Shown here piece after piece: positions 19,392-29,334 of a stretch of DNA of 64,000 nucleotides (positions are counted from its first letter, which is position 1; each line of letters starts with the position of its first letter). Source of the stretch: Desulfobacula sp. (GTDB lineage: Bacteria > Desulfobacterota > Desulfobacteria > Desulfobacterales > Desulfobacteraceae); the NCBI GenBank assembly GCA_023701135.1, contig JAMPXP010000008.1, forward strand, positions 142,014-206,013. Direction: 5' to 3'. Below the pieces are notes generated by a model, which saw only the letters and a list, made by a program, of their open reading frames with translations, searched no databases and was not told where the DNA came from. Made by a program: the position numbers and the translations under genes.

Positions 19392-19625
19392 ATGACCGTT
19401 GAAACGAAAGTGAAAAAAGTGATTGCAGAAAAAATTCCAGGCCTGGATATCGATGATATTCTTCCGGAGGCATCCCTGATTGAAGATCTGGGTGCGGACT
19501 CCCTGACCATTGTGGAACTTATCATGTCCATGGAGGAGATCTTTGATATTGAAATTGATGATGAGGATGCGGAAAAGCTGATCACTGTCCAGGACGCCAT
19601 AGATTTTATCAAGGCAAAATCCTAG
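19392..19625 (+). CDS. acpP: Acyl carrier protein
   Basis: This 77-residue acidic four-helix carrier has the phosphopantetheine attachment site Ser37 in [12 protein letters not shown]. It serves fatty-acid synthesis. It follows rpmF at 21 bp, but the usual plsX/fab genes are absent and it is instead followed by rpiB and glyA. Because only one acp is seen here, it may be either the main or an accessory carrier. Confidence 0.95.
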   Translation: MTVETKVKKVIAEKIPGLDIDDILPEASLIEDLGADSLTIVELIMSMEEIFDIEIDDEDAEKLITVQDAIDFIKAKS

Positions 19626-19633
19626 GAAGGGAT

Positions 19634-20077
19634 ATGAATAAAGCCCAGCCCATTATCATCGGCAGCGATCATGCCGCCTTTGAATTAAAGGAAAAAATCA
19701 AGGCCTGGCTTATAGACAAGGGTTACCCGGTGGAAGATGCCGGAACCCACAGCTCAGCCTCGGTGAATTATGTGGATTACGGCAGGAAAGTGGCCGGCGC
19801 TGTTTCCCGGGGTGAGTTTTCCCGGGGAATCCTGCTCTGCGGCACAGGGCTGGGCATGTCCATGGTGGCCAACCGGTTCCCCAATGTCCGGGCAGCCCTC
19901 TGTTCCGATCTTTTTTCTGCGAAAATGAGCCGGGTTCACAATGATTCCAATATCCTGGTTCTGGGGGGCCGTATCCTGGGGGATATCCTGGCCTTTGAAC
20001 TGGTCCGGATCTGGCTCGACACAGGATTTGAGGGAGGCCGCCACCTGGAACGGATCCAAAGTATGGACGCACCCTGA
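19634..20077 (+). CDS. rpiB: Ribose-5-phosphate isomerase B
   Basis: RpiB interconverts ribose-5-phosphate and ribulose-5-phosphate. Family marks are [14 protein letters not shown] at the start, the catalytic-cysteine segment [15 protein letters not shown] and NVRAALCSD. The 147 residues are a full domain. It starts 8 bp after acpP; glyA follows after 88 bp. RpiB-glyA adjacency is frequent in bacteria. Confidence 0.94.
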   Translation: MNKAQPIIIGSDHAAFELKEKIKAWLIDKGYPVEDAGTHSSASVNYVDYGRKVAGAVSRGEFSRGILLCGTGLGMSMVANRFPNVRAALCSDLFSAKMSRVHNDSNILVLGGRILGDILAFELVRIWLDTGFEGGRHLERIQSMDAP

Positions 20078-20165
20078 TGGGAGCGCATCCGGCGCATCAC
20101 AGGCGAGACCAGCCCGGCTTAAACCGGGACACGGTTTTTTTAAGGAGACTCGGAAGGAATCACAT

Positions 20166-21404
20166 ATGGGGTATATAGAAAAGACGGACTCTCAGATTGC
20201 AGACTGTATCCAACAGGAGGCCCTTCGCCAGGAATATGAGCTGAACCTGATTGCTTCTGAGAACACGGCCAGCAGAGCCGTGATGGAGGCCCAGGGGTCC
20301 ATCCTGACCAATAAATATGCAGAAGGATACCCTGCCCGAAGGTATTATGGGGGATGTGAATTTGTGGACCAGGTGGAAGATCTGGCCATAGAGCGGGCCA
20401 AGCGGCTTTTTTCCGTCGAATATGCCAATGTCCAGCCCCATTCCGGGTCCGGAGCCAATATGGCCGTGTATTTTGCCCTGCTGAACCCTGGAGATAAAAT
20501 CCTGGCCATGGACCTTTCCCATGGGGGACATCTCACCCATGGGGCTGCCGTGAGTTTTTCCGGCAGGCTCTTTCAATTTTCCCATTACGGGCTGTCCCCT
20601 GAAACCGAGAGGATCGATTTAAACCAAGTGGAGAGCCTTGCCAAAAAACACCGGCCGAAATTGATTGTGGCCGGGGCCAGCGCCTATCCGAGAATCATCG
20701 ACTTTAAAGGCTTTTCTCAGATTGCAAAATCCGTGGGCGCCCTTTTCATGGTGGACATGGCCCATATTGCCGGGCTGGTGGCTGCCGGGGTTCATCCCAG
20801 CCCCGTCGGCTTTGCCGATGTGATCACGTCTACCACCCATAAGACCCTGAGGGGTCCCCGGGGCGGGTTGATCCTGTCTTCGGAAGAATATGCAAAAAAA
20901 ATAGCCGCCCAGATTTTTCCGGGTATCCAGGGAGGGCCTCTGATGCATGTCATTGCCGCCAAGGCCGTGGCCCTGAAAGAGGCCATGGGCGAATCCTTTA
21001 AACAGTATCAGCGCCAGGTGGTTAAAAATACCGCGGCCCTTGCCGCCGTGATCATGGAAAGAGGGTATCGTCTGGTTTCCGGCGGAACGGACAACCATAT
21101 GGTGCTGGCGGATTTTTCCGGAAAAGAGATTTCAGGCAAGGATGCTGAAGAGCGTCTTGGAAAGGCCGGGATCACGGTGAATAAAAATTCGGTTCCCAAT
21201 GAAAAGCGCAGTCCTTTTATCACCAGCGGTATCCGCATCGGAATGCCCCTGGTGACGTCCAGGGGGATGAAGGAGGATGCGGCCTGTGAAATCGGAACCC
21301 TGATCTGCGATGTCCTGGATGACGCATCCCGGACCGAGGCCGTGAAAACAAAGGTCAGGGCCTTGTGCACACAGTATCCTTTATATCAAGAGAAACAGGC
21401 ATGA
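20166..21404 (+). CDS. glyA: Serine hydroxymethyltransferase
   Basis: GlyA is the PLP enzyme that converts serine plus tetrahydrofolate to glycine and methylene-THF. The PLP lysine is K226 in [12 protein letters not shown]. The N-terminus is complete at 412 residues from the ATG at 20166, with GGAAGG upstream; a longer upstream frame overlaps rpiB and is rejected. The stop overlaps the start of the next gene by ATGA, coupling it to the nucleotide deaminase that consumes folate-pathway products. Confidence 0.97.
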   Translation: MGYIEKTDSQIADCIQQEALRQEYELNLIASENTASRAVMEAQGSILTNKYAEGYPARRYYGGCEFVDQVEDLAIERAKRLFSVEYANVQPHSGSGANMAVYFALLNPGDKILAMDLSHGGHLTHGAAVSFSGRLFQFSHYGLSPETERIDLNQVESLAKKHRPKLIVAGASAYPRIIDFKGFSQIAKSVGALFMVDMAHIAGLVAAGVHPSPVGFADVITSTTHKTLRGPRGGLILSSEEYAKKIAAQIFPGIQGGPLMHVIAAKAVALKEAMGESFKQYQRQVVKNTAALAAVIMERGYRLVSGGTDNHMVLADFSGKEISGKDAEERLGKAGITVNKNSVPNEKRSPFITSGIRIGMPLVTSRGMKEDAACEIGTLICDVLDDASRTEAVKTKVRALCTQYPLYQEKQA

Positions 21405-21883
21405 AGGAATTATTTCCGGACCCGGACGGACCATCCGGGGACAGACCGTCCTGGCATGAATATTTCATGGGTATCTGCGACCTTGTCTCCAGCCGGTCCA
21501 CCTGCCTGAGAAGGAAGGTGGGGGCGGTTCTGGTCAAGGAAAAACGGATCCTGTGTTCCGGCTATAACGGGGCTCCGGCCAATGTTCCCCATTGCCGGGA
21601 AACCGGGTGCCTGAGAGAAAAACTCAAGGTGCCGTCCGGGGAAAAACATGAGCTGTGCCGGGGGGTCCATGCGGAACAGAATGCCATTATCCAGGCGGCC
21701 TTCCACGGCATCCCCGTCAACGGTTCCGTCCTTTACTGCACCAACCAGCCCTGTTCCATCTGCGCTAAAATGATCGTCAATGCCGGTATCCTGGCCGTGT
21801 ATTACAGGGACGGATACGAGGATCCACTGACCCTGGATATGTTTGACAAGGCCAAGGTAAGCCTTGTCCGGCTGAGCACCTGA
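21401..21883 (+). CDS. Deoxycytidylate (dCMP) deaminase
   Basis: This zinc deaminase family protein converts dCMP to dUMP, the substrate of thymidylate synthase. The catalytic HAEQNAI and zinc-binding CTNQPCSIC motifs are intact, and the extended N-terminal [12 protein letters not shown] is typical of the ComEB/dCMP group. The ATG at 21401 overlaps the glyA stop and gives 160 residues. It is followed at 12 bp by nrdR, so this unit groups deoxynucleotide supply. Confidence 0.9.
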   Translation: MKELFPDPDGPSGDRPSWHEYFMGICDLVSSRSTCLRRKVGAVLVKEKRILCSGYNGAPANVPHCRETGCLREKLKVPSGEKHELCRGVHAEQNAIIQAAFHGIPVNGSVLYCTNQPCSICAKMIVNAGILAVYYRDGYEDPLTLDMFDKAKVSLVRLST

Positions 21884-21895
21884 AAAGAGATAATA

Positions 21896-22396
21896 ATGAA
21901 ATGCCCATTTTGCGGAAATAGAGATACAAAGGTCATTGATTCGCGTCCGGGCAAGATTGAATTTGAGATCCGGAGGCGACGGGAATGCCTCCAGTGCATC
22001 CGCCGGTTCACCACCTACGAGCGGCTTGAACAGCTTCCGGTCATGATCGTCAAAAAAGACAACCGCAGGGAAGAATTCAACCGGGAAAAAATTCTTAACG
22101 GCATCATGAAAGCCTGTGAAAAAAGAGCCATCAGCATGGATCAGATCGAGGCCCTGGTGGATGAAATTGAACAGGGATTAAGGGAAGGCAATGACCGGGA
22201 AATTTTGTCCAAGGTGGTGGGTGAAAAAATTATTGAAGCCCTGAAGAAAATTGATGATGTGGCCTATGTCCGGTTTGCATCGGTTTACCGGGAATTCAAG
22301 GATGTGGCGGATTTCATAGAAGAACTCAAAGGCCTGCTTCCCAAAGACTGCCTGCCCGTTGAATTTGACAGGGTTCCGGACAAGACCGATGATTGA
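21896..22396 (+). CDS. nrdR: Transcriptional repressor of ribonucleotide reductase
   Basis: NrdR senses ATP/dATP and represses nrd genes at NrdR boxes. It has an N-terminal zinc ribbon (CPFC and CLQC pairs) and an ATP-cone domain from about residue 49 (VKKDNRREEFNREKI). The 166 residues are slightly longer than usual because of a short C-terminal tail. Its last codons overlap the ribD start. Confidence 0.96.
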   Translation: MKCPFCGNRDTKVIDSRPGKIEFEIRRRRECLQCIRRFTTYERLEQLPVMIVKKDNRREEFNREKILNGIMKACEKRAISMDQIEALVDEIEQGLREGNDREILSKVVGEKIIEALKKIDDVAYVRFASVYREFKDVADFIEELKGLLPKDCLPVEFDRVPDKTDD

Positions 22397-23486
22397 TCCT
22401 GAATACATGCACAAAGCCCTGGCCCTTGCCAAAAAAGCCAAGGGGTTCACCTCTCCCAACCCCTGCGTGGGCGCCGTGGTGGTCAAGGACGGCGTCGTTG
22501 TCGGACAAGGGTATCATCGACGGTTCGGGGGCCCCCATGCCGAGGTGGAGGCCCTGGATGATGCCGGACCCAATGCAGCAGGCGCAACCCTCTATGTGAC
22601 CCTTGAACCCTGCAACCATTTTGGAAAAACCCCTCCCTGCACCCATAAAATCATGGGCTCAAACATTAAAAAAGTCGTGGTGGGATGCAAAGACCCCAAC
22701 CCCTTTGTGGGTGGCGGGGGCATCCGATTTCTTGAAGAAAAAGGCATTGAAGTGGTTTCCGGCGTTCTGAAAGAAGAGGCTGAAACCCTGATTGAGGATT
22801 TTATCTGGTATGTCCGGAATGATAAAAAGCCCTTTGTCATTCTGAAAACCGCCTCAACCCTGGACGGCAGAACGGCAACCCGTACCGGCGATTCCAAATG
22901 GATAACAGGCACTGCATCCAGGGTCTTTGTCCACCGGATCCGCCATGAGGCGGACGCCATTCTCATCGGGTCCGGAACCCTGCATAGTGATAATCCCTCT
23001 CTGACGGCCAGAATCGAAGGGGTCGAAACCCGGGACCCGGCCAGGATCATCCTGGATACCCATTTGACCATCAAGGAAAACGCCCGGGTCCTGACCCAGG
23101 CATCCAATGCCAGAACCATTATTGTTACCCATCCTCAGGCCTCACCGGAAAAAAGAACCCGTCTTGAAAAAATGGGGGCCCAGATCCTGGATGTGGGGCT
23201 TCGCGACGGAAGGCTTGATTTACATGAACTCATGATTAAATTAGGTCAGATGTCGTTTTTAAGTGTTCTCATCGAGGGGGGCGGCACAGTGGCCGGGGCT
23301 GCCCTGCGGGCAGGGATTGTAAACAAACTCTTGCTGTTCATGGCGCCCCGGATTCTGGGGGGAAGCGATGGAAAACCCTTGTTTGTGGGCATGGGGCCTG
23401 AACGGATACAGGATGCCCTTGAATTGAAAAAAATGAGTCTTGATTGGTTTGAAAAGGATATCCTGGTGAGCGGATATTTGAAATAA
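22389..23486 (+). CDS. ribD: Bifunctional riboflavin deaminase/reductase
   Basis: RibD carries out the deamination and side-chain reduction steps after GTP cyclohydrolase II. The deaminase has HAEVEAL and PCNHFGKTPPC; the reductase begins near residue 145 (FVILKTASTLDGRTA) and ends with IEGGGTVAGA. The ATG at 22389 overlaps the nrdR stop and gives 365 residues. It heads the riboflavin genes ribD-ribE-ribBA-ribH. No FMN riboswitch is seen upstream. Confidence 0.96.
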   Translation: MIDPEYMHKALALAKKAKGFTSPNPCVGAVVVKDGVVVGQGYHRRFGGPHAEVEALDDAGPNAAGATLYVTLEPCNHFGKTPPCTHKIMGSNIKKVVVGCKDPNPFVGGGGIRFLEEKGIEVVSGVLKEEAETLIEDFIWYVRNDKKPFVILKTASTLDGRTATRTGDSKWITGTASRVFVHRIRHEADAILIGSGTLHSDNPSLTARIEGVETRDPARIILDTHLTIKENARVLTQASNARTIIVTHPQASPEKRTRLEKMGAQILDVGLRDGRLDLHELMIKLGQMSFLSVLIEGGGTVAGAALRAGIVNKLLLFMAPRILGGSDGKPLFVGMGPERIQDALELKKMSLDWFEKDILVSGYLK

Positions 23487-23492
23487 GGAGAA

Positions 23493-23560
23493 AGTGGTGA
23501 GTATTGAGTATTGAGTTTTTTTAGGAAACTCATAACTCACAACTCATAACTCACAACCGA
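23493..23560. repeat. Intergenic tandem/inverted repeat of ACTCATAACTCAC units
   Basis: Two direct copies of AACTCATAACTCAC (about 23527-23558) follow a region of GTGAGTATTGAGTATTGAG that is partly complementary to them. The spacer between ribD and ribE could therefore fold into an imperfect hairpin. It looks like a dispersed intergenic repeat. Confidence 0.6.
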
Positions 23561-23563
23561 CAT

Positions 23564-24232
23564 ATGTTTACAGGGATCATTGAAAGTTTTGGAACCATCC
23601 GCCGCATCGAATCCAGGGGCGAGGGCAGGGTTCTTTCCATCGGATGCGACCTGGATCTGTCCGCAACGCGGATCGGGGATTCCATTGCCGTCAACGGGGC
23701 CTGCCTCACGGCGGTCAGTGTGGAGAAGCAGGGATTCAAGGTGGATATGGCGCCTGAAACCGTTGAGCGAACCACCTTTAAGCATCTCACGGTGGGAGCC
23801 AGGGTGAACATTGAACGGGCTTTGAAGCTTTCCGACCGGATCGATGGACATCTGGTGTCGGGACATATTGACGGCACAGGAATGATTTCCTCCATTGTCA
23901 GAAAGAGCAATGCCCTGATTCTTAAAATCAATGTTGCTCCAAAGCTTGCCGGGGACCTCATCGAAAAAGGATCTGTGGCCATTGAGGGGATCAGCCTTAC
24001 CATCAACCACTGCACGGATACGGATTTTGAAGTCAGTATCATTCCCCATACCGCCGATATCACCACCATCGGCCAGAAAAAGGTGGGGGATGAAGTGAAT
24101 ATTGAAACCGATATGATCGGAAAATACGTCAAAAAAATACTATTACAGAAAAGTTCCTCTAAGAACGATGCCTTGACTGAAAACAAAGAGGGTGTCAGTA
24201 TGGCGCTTCTGGCGAGGAACGGTTTTTTATAA
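23564..24232 (+). CDS. ribE: Riboflavin synthase alpha chain
   Basis: This enzyme dismutates two 6,7-dimethyl-8-ribityllumazine molecules to riboflavin. The characteristic MFTGIIESFG start is followed by two duplicated lumazine-binding barrels, about residues 1-95 and 97-190 (GHIDGTGMI marks the second). The 222 residues include a short extra C-terminal tail. It lies between ribD and ribBA. Confidence 0.96.
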   Translation: MFTGIIESFGTIRRIESRGEGRVLSIGCDLDLSATRIGDSIAVNGACLTAVSVEKQGFKVDMAPETVERTTFKHLTVGARVNIERALKLSDRIDGHLVSGHIDGTGMISSIVRKSNALILKINVAPKLAGDLIEKGSVAIEGISLTINHCTDTDFEVSIIPHTADITTIGQKKVGDEVNIETDMIGKYVKKILLQKSSSKNDALTENKEGVSMALLARNGFL

Positions 24233-24246
24233 GCGAAGGATTAAAT

Positions 24247-25449
24247 ATGCCCCATTTGACAATAGAACAGGCCATTGAAGACATAAAAAAAGGTAAAATG
24301 GTCATCCTGGTGGATGATGAAGACAGGGAAAATGAAGGGGACCTGACCATGGCGGCGGAAGCCGTTACGCCAGACGCCATTAATTTCATGGCCAAATACG
24401 GCCGGGGACTCATCTGCCTGTCCCTGGATTCCAGCATTGCCGACCGGCTGGAGCTGCCCATGATGGTGAGAAACAATACTTCCCAGTACGGCACCGGATT
24501 CACGGTATCCATTGAGGCCAAAAGAGGGGTCACCACGGGTATTTCCGCTGCAGACCGGGCGACCACCATTTTGACGGCCATTGCCGATGAAACCAGGCCC
24601 GATGATATTGCAAAGCCGGGACATGTATTTCCATTAAGGGCCAGAGATGGCGGGGTCATGGTCAGGATCGGACAGACGGAAGGGTCTGTGGATCTGGCCC
24701 GGCTGGCCGGGCTGAAGCCAGCCGGCGTGATCTGTGAAATCATGGATGACGACGGCACCATGGCACGGATGCCTTCCCTTGAAAAATTTGCCAGGTTGCA
24801 CGGAATCGGCATCTGCACCGTGGCCGATCTGGTAAAATACCGGCTGAAAACGGAAAATTTTGTAAAAATTGCAGCCCAGACCGTCATTCCCACCCGGGTG
24901 GGCGGTGAATTTAAGATCATTGCCTATGAAAATGATATTGATCATCTCACCCATGTCGCCCTGGTAAAAGGAGAGATTGATCCGGAAAAGGCCATCCTTG
25001 TGCGGGTTCATTCGGAATGCATGACCGGAGATATCTTTTCTTCCCTCCGGTGCGACTGCCAGGACCAGCTCCATAGGGCCATGGCCATGATGGATGAGGA
25101 AGGTTCCGGCGTTCTCTTGTATCTTCGCCAGGAAGGCCGCGGCATAGGCCTTGTGAACAAGCTGAAAGCCTATGAATATCAGCGCCAGGGCATGGATACG
25201 GTGGAAGCCAATGAAAAGCTCGGGTTTAAGGCGGACATGAGGGATTATGGGGTGGGAGCCCAGATATTGGTGGCCCTGGGCGTCAGGAAAATGAGGCTTA
25301 TGACCAATAACCCCAAAAAAATGGTCGGTCTTGAGGGGTATGGATTGAGCGTGGTGGAACAGGTTCCCATCCAGGTGGAAGCCAATTGCCACAACAAGGG
25401 GTATCTGCAATGCAAACAGGCCAAAATGGGGCATCTGCTCCATATGTAG
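24247..25449 (+). CDS. ribBA: DHBP synthase / GTP cyclohydrolase II fusion
   Basis: The bifunctional protein supplies both riboflavin precursors. The N-terminal DHBP synthase has DDEDRENEGDL near residue 23. The C-terminal cyclohydrolase II (from about residue 205) has the zinc cysteines in SECMTGD and RCDCQDQLH and the RQEGRGIG motif. The 400 residues are a complete fusion. It begins 14 bp after ribE. Confidence 0.97.
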   Translation: MPHLTIEQAIEDIKKGKMVILVDDEDRENEGDLTMAAEAVTPDAINFMAKYGRGLICLSLDSSIADRLELPMMVRNNTSQYGTGFTVSIEAKRGVTTGISAADRATTILTAIADETRPDDIAKPGHVFPLRARDGGVMVRIGQTEGSVDLARLAGLKPAGVICEIMDDDGTMARMPSLEKFARLHGIGICTVADLVKYRLKTENFVKIAAQTVIPTRVGGEFKIIAYENDIDHLTHVALVKGEIDPEKAILVRVHSECMTGDIFSSLRCDCQDQLHRAMAMMDEEGSGVLLYLRQEGRGIGLVNKLKAYEYQRQGMDTVEANEKLGFKADMRDYGVGAQILVALGVRKMRLMTNNPKKMVGLEGYGLSVVEQVPIQVEANCHNKGYLQCKQAKMGHLLHM

Positions 25450-25487
25450 GACAGGCTGAAGGATAAATACAGAGAAGGATATAAAAA

Positions 25488-25964
25488 ATGCCAAAAATTA
25501 TCGAAGCAGGATTACAGGCCAAGGGAAAGAAATTCGGCATTATTGCCTCGCGGTTTAATGATTTTATCACGGCCAGGCTCATTGACGGAGCCCTGGATGC
25601 CCTCATCAGAAGCGGAGCCGAAGACAAGGATATTACTTTGCTGAAAGTTCCCGGCGCCTTTGAGATTCCATTGGCGGCCCAGAAAATGGCCAAACTAGGG
25701 AAGTTCGATGCCCTGATTTGCCTTGGGGCCGTTATCCGGGGAGCCACCACCCATTATGACTATGTCTGTGCCGAAGTGTCCAAAGGCATTGCTTCCGTCA
25801 GCCTGGATTCCGGCATCCCCGTCATGTTCGGTATCCTGACCACGGAAACCATTGAACAGGCCATTGAAAGAGCCGGAACAAAGGCCGGCAACAAAGGGTT
25901 TGATGTGGCTCTGGGCGCTGTGGAAATGGCAAATCTTTCCGACAGTCTGAAAAAGGCGGAATAA
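25488..25964 (+). CDS. ribH: 6,7-dimethyl-8-ribityllumazine synthase
   Basis: RibH condenses the DHBP and aminopyrimidine intermediates and normally assembles into capsids. The motifs [26 protein letters not shown] and [14 protein letters not shown] are standard. The 158 residues are complete. It is followed by nusB at 4 bp, a conserved gene order. Confidence 0.96.
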   Translation: MPKIIEAGLQAKGKKFGIIASRFNDFITARLIDGALDALIRSGAEDKDITLLKVPGAFEIPLAAQKMAKLGKFDALICLGAVIRGATTHYDYVCAEVSKGIASVSLDSGIPVMFGILTTETIEQAIERAGTKAGNKGFDVALGAVEMANLSDSLKKAE

Positions 25965-25968
25965 GCGT

Positions 25969-26385
25969 ATGGGAGATCGTCGGCAGGCAAGGGAACTGGC
26001 CCTCCAGGCGCTTTTTTTCCTGGATGTGGATAAATCCGGTCCTGATGAAAACCTTGCGGCCTTTTGTCTCAACAATGAAGATTTGCTCACGAAAAACGTC
26101 CGGCCCTTTTTCACGGACCTGATCAAAGGGGTTCTGGAAAATAGAACTGAGATTGATGCCTTGTTGAACCAATATTCGAAAAACTGGAGGCTGTCCCGGA
26201 TGCCTGTGGTGGATAGAAATATCATGCGGATCGCTACGTTTGAGTTTTTAAAGCGGCCGGACATTCCTTCCAGTGTAACGATCAACGAAGCAGTTGAAAT
26301 TGGAAAAAAATACGGTACAAAAGACTCCGGTTCATTTATTAACGGGGTTCTGGACCGTATCCGGTCCCTTGAGGGGATTGAATAG
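25969..26385 (+). CDS. nusB: Transcription antitermination protein NusB
   Basis: NusB with S10 binds boxA in rRNA leaders and supports antitermination. The 138-residue helical protein starts RRQARELALQALFFLD and ends with VTINEAVEIGKKYGTKDS followed by FINGVLD. It follows ribH as in many bacteria. Confidence 0.95.
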   Translation: MGDRRQARELALQALFFLDVDKSGPDENLAAFCLNNEDLLTKNVRPFFTDLIKGVLENRTEIDALLNQYSKNWRLSRMPVVDRNIMRIATFEFLKRPDIPSSVTINEAVEIGKKYGTKDSGSFINGVLDRIRSLEGIE

Positions 26386-26409
26386 CCATTTAATTATCCG
26401 GAGGGTGTT

Positions 26410-27030
26410 GTGATTGTAAAAAAACTTGAGGTTGGTCCCATTATGGCCAATTGTTATATGTTAGGATGTGAATCGACAAAGGAAGCCGTGGTGATCGATC
26501 CGGGCGATGATGCCGACCGGATTCTGATGGCACTTGCCAAAGCCGGGCTGAAAGTCAAATATCTGATCAATACCCATGGCCATTTTGACCATGTGGGCGC
26601 CAACAAACGGATGAAGGAAGTGACCGGAGCAGAGCTGGCCATCCATCCCGATGATGAGCCCATGCTCAAAGAACTTTCCCGGTCTGCCATGATGTTTGGT
26701 TTGTCCGCGGAAAACTCGCCGCCGGCCGATATTCATTTGAATGACGGGGATGAGATCAGCTTTGGGGAGATCACCCTGACGGTCATCCATACGCCGGGCC
26801 ATTCAAAGGGGGGGATCTGCCTTTATACCAAGGGGTATCTTTTTGCCGGGGACACCTTGTTTGCAGGCTCCATCGGCAGAACCGATCTGAACGGTGGGGA
26901 CTATGATACATTGATTTCCAGCATCAAGGAAAAACTTCTGGTCCTTGAGCCCGACACCGTTGTCTATACCGGACATGGGCCTGAAACCACCATTGCTAAT
27001 GAAAAGAGAATGAATCCTTTTCTGAGATGA
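26410..27030 (+). CDS. Metallo-beta-lactamase fold hydrolase (glyoxalase II-like)
   Basis: This 206-residue hydrolase has the metal site THGHFDH (H56, H58, D60, H61), then HTPGHS, FAGDTLF and YTGHGPET. It belongs to the group that includes glyoxalase II and related thioester hydrolases. The start is GTG at 26410 with GGAGGG upstream. Its end overlaps the pabBC start by ATGA. The substrate is unknown. Confidence 0.88.
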   Translation: MIVKKLEVGPIMANCYMLGCESTKEAVVIDPGDDADRILMALAKAGLKVKYLINTHGHFDHVGANKRMKEVTGAELAIHPDDEPMLKELSRSAMMFGLSAENSPPADIHLNDGDEISFGEITLTVIHTPGHSKGGICLYTKGYLFAGDTLFAGSIGRTDLNGGDYDTLISSIKEKLLVLEPDTVVYTGHGPETTIANEKRMNPFLR

Positions 27031-29312
27031 ACAACCCAAAGATGGATGAATGGCTGAAACAGCTTCCCACCATCAAAGCCGTTCATCAGGAAATCCTTGC
27101 CCTGGACCGGCCCTTTGAAGACATAGCCGCGTTTTTTGCCCATGATATTGGGACAGTCCTCTTGTTATCCGGGGGGGATCTGGATTGTTCACAATATCAT
27201 ATCCTGGCCGTAAACCCCTGGCTTGAGATTCAAAGCCGAAAAGAAAAGGTTTCCGTCAGGTGCCTGGATAAAACCCTTGATCTTGAAATAGATCCTTTTT
27301 TTGCCGTCCAGGCCATTCTGAATCAATTCAGGCTGGCTTCCGGCCCTGATGATATTCCGGTCTCTTCCGGTCTTTTCGGATATTTTTCCTATGATTTAAA
27401 GGACCGGATTGAAGATCTGCCGCGAACCGTCATGGAGACCGGTCTTCCTGATCTGGTCCTGTATGGGCCTTCGCTTATCCTGATCCGGGAAAAAGCAACG
27501 GGAAAGACAAGGCTTTGCATCCCCATCCTTTCCCATTCTGAGGGCCCGAAAGAAAATCAGGGCAAAGAGAAGGACAGGGTCCGGGAAATACGGGAGTCTT
27601 TTTTTAAGATCATAGAAACCCAGGCTCCGAACCGGGCTTTTTCCATGGACGGTTCCGGATTCAAATCTAGCTTTACCAAAGCGGAATATATTTCTGCAGT
27701 CCAAAGCATCATTGGGTATCTGAGAGCCGGGGATATTTACCAGGCCAACCTGTCCCAGCGCTTTGAAACCGGTTTTTCCGGGGATGGCTATGCCCTGTTC
27801 CTGGACTTGTTCCACCGGAATCCCGCCCCGTTTTTTGCCTATATCCATGCCAAGGACCATACCATCGTGTCCACCTCACCGGAACGGTTCCTTTGGCAGA
27901 CGGGCCGGAAGGTTGAAACACGTCCCATCAAGGGAACCATTGCCAGGGGGAAAACGGAAAAAGAGGACCGGGAAAACGGGGTGAGGCTCTGCGAGAGCAT
28001 CAAGGATGATGCCGAGCTGACCATGATCGTGGATCTGATGCGAAACGACCTGTCCCGGGTGACCCGGCACGGGTCTGTGACGGTTAAAGAGCATAAACGC
28101 CTGGAACCCTATGCCAATGTGTTTCACCTGGTCTCCATTGTGGAAGGGGAGCTTGAAACGGACAAGACGTCCATGGACCTCATCCGGGCCACTTTTCCCG
28201 GAGGTTCCATTACCGGATGCCCCAAGATCCGGTCCATGGAGATCATTGATGAGCTGGAGCCGCTAAGACGCCATGTGTACACCGGCTCCATCGGATACGT
28301 CAGCTTTCACGACACCATGGACCTTTCCATTGCCATCCGGACCGCCGTTATTTCGGGCAACCGAATCCATTTTTCCGTGGGCGGCGGCATTGTCTATGAT
28401 TCGAATCCTGAAAAAGAATTTCAGGAAACCCTTGATAAGGGCAAAACCCTCATGGAATCCTTAACCGCCGCCGCCCAGAGGCCAAGGATGCAAAAAGCCA
28501 AAGCCTGGGTAAATGGAAAACAGGTTGATGCGGAAAAGGCCTCCATATCCCCTCTGAGCCTTGGATTCCATTATGGGGCAGGGCTTTTTGAGACTCTCCG
28601 GGCCGACAAGGGGGTTGTCTTCCGCGTCAAGCATCATCTTTCCCGGCTGAATCAATCCTGGGAAACGCTTTTTTCCGAACCCGCACCGGATATCACCTGG
28701 GAGGATATCATCGGGCCCCTGATCAGGGAAAACCGCCTTACGGACAGGCAGGCGGTCATTAAGCTCATTCTGGCCAAAGCTGGGCCGGAAAACGAAGGGG
28801 AACCCTTTCTGGCCGCCTTTGCGAGGGAATATTGCCACAGGCTGGACGTCCTTGGAAAAACCGGGCTGGACCTGGTCACCTATCCCTTTCCCCGGCAATC
28901 CCCCCTGGCGGACCATAAAACCCTGAACTATTTTTATTATTATCAGGCCGGGCAATATGCAAGGTCCCGACAGGCAGATGAAGCCCTTATCCTGAATCCG
29001 GACGGCACTGTTTCAGAAACCAACACGGCCGCTGTTTTTGTGGTTGAAAAAAACACGGTCATTGTTCCCGAATCGCTCCATGTTTTGCCCAGCGTGACCC
29101 TGAACTCGGTCTTGACCCTTCTGTCGGATAAGGGGTATGATATCAAAAGAAAAAAAATGGAGCCGGAGGCATTGTACTCTTCCCCCAATGTTTTTCTGGC
29201 CAATGCCCTCATGGGAGCGGTAAAGGCCTTGAGTGTGGATGGTAAAAAAATAGACCAGGAAAAAGGAATCTGTTCCATGATCAATGATTACCTTTTCAAG
29301 ACCCCTTCCTGA
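27027..29312 (+). CDS. pabB: Fused aminodeoxychorismate synthase component I / ADC lyase
   Basis: The 761-residue protein joins a chorismate-binding PabB domain (about residues 70-480) to a class IV aminotransferase-type PabC domain (about 490-755). The PabB part shows KGTIARG, MIVDLMRNDLSR and GCPKIRSMEI. The PabC part shows GAGLFETLRA, the PLP lysine in HKTLNYFYY, and ETNTAAVF. Together they make p-aminobenzoate for folate. The glutaminase partner PabA is not in this window. Such fusions are known elsewhere. Confidence 0.93.
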   Translation: MNNPKMDEWLKQLPTIKAVHQEILALDRPFEDIAAFFAHDIGTVLLLSGGDLDCSQYHILAVNPWLEIQSRKEKVSVRCLDKTLDLEIDPFFAVQAILNQFRLASGPDDIPVSSGLFGYFSYDLKDRIEDLPRTVMETGLPDLVLYGPSLILIREKATGKTRLCIPILSHSEGPKENQGKEKDRVREIRESFFKIIETQAPNRAFSMDGSGFKSSFTKAEYISAVQSIIGYLRAGDIYQANLSQRFETGFSGDGYALFLDLFHRNPAPFFAYIHAKDHTIVSTSPERFLWQTGRKVETRPIKGTIARGKTEKEDRENGVRLCESIKDDAELTMIVDLMRNDLSRVTRHGSVTVKEHKRLEPYANVFHLVSIVEGELETDKTSMDLIRATFPGGSITGCPKIRSMEIIDELEPLRRHVYTGSIGYVSFHDTMDLSIAIRTAVISGNRIHFSVGGGIVYDSNPEKEFQETLDKGKTLMESLTAAAQRPRMQKAKAWVNGKQVDAEKASISPLSLGFHYGAGLFETLRADKGVVFRVKHHLSRLNQSWETLFSEPAPDITWEDIIGPLIRENRLTDRQAVIKLILAKAGPENEGEPFLAAFAREYCHRLDVLGKTGLDLVTYPFPRQSPLADHKTLNYFYYYQAGQYARSRQADEALILNPDGTVSETNTAAVFVVEKNTVIVPESLHVLPSVTLNSVLTLLSDKGYDIKRKKMEPEALYSSPNVFLANALMGAVKALSVDGKKIDQEKGICSMINDYLFKTPS

Positions 29313-29334
29313 ACCGATTGTTTTGGAGCAAACG

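Noticed and set aside
22300..23564. FMN riboswitch ahead of ribD or ribE
   Set aside because: ribD overlaps nrdR and the ribD-ribE gap is only a short repeat; there is no space for or sequence of an RFN element.
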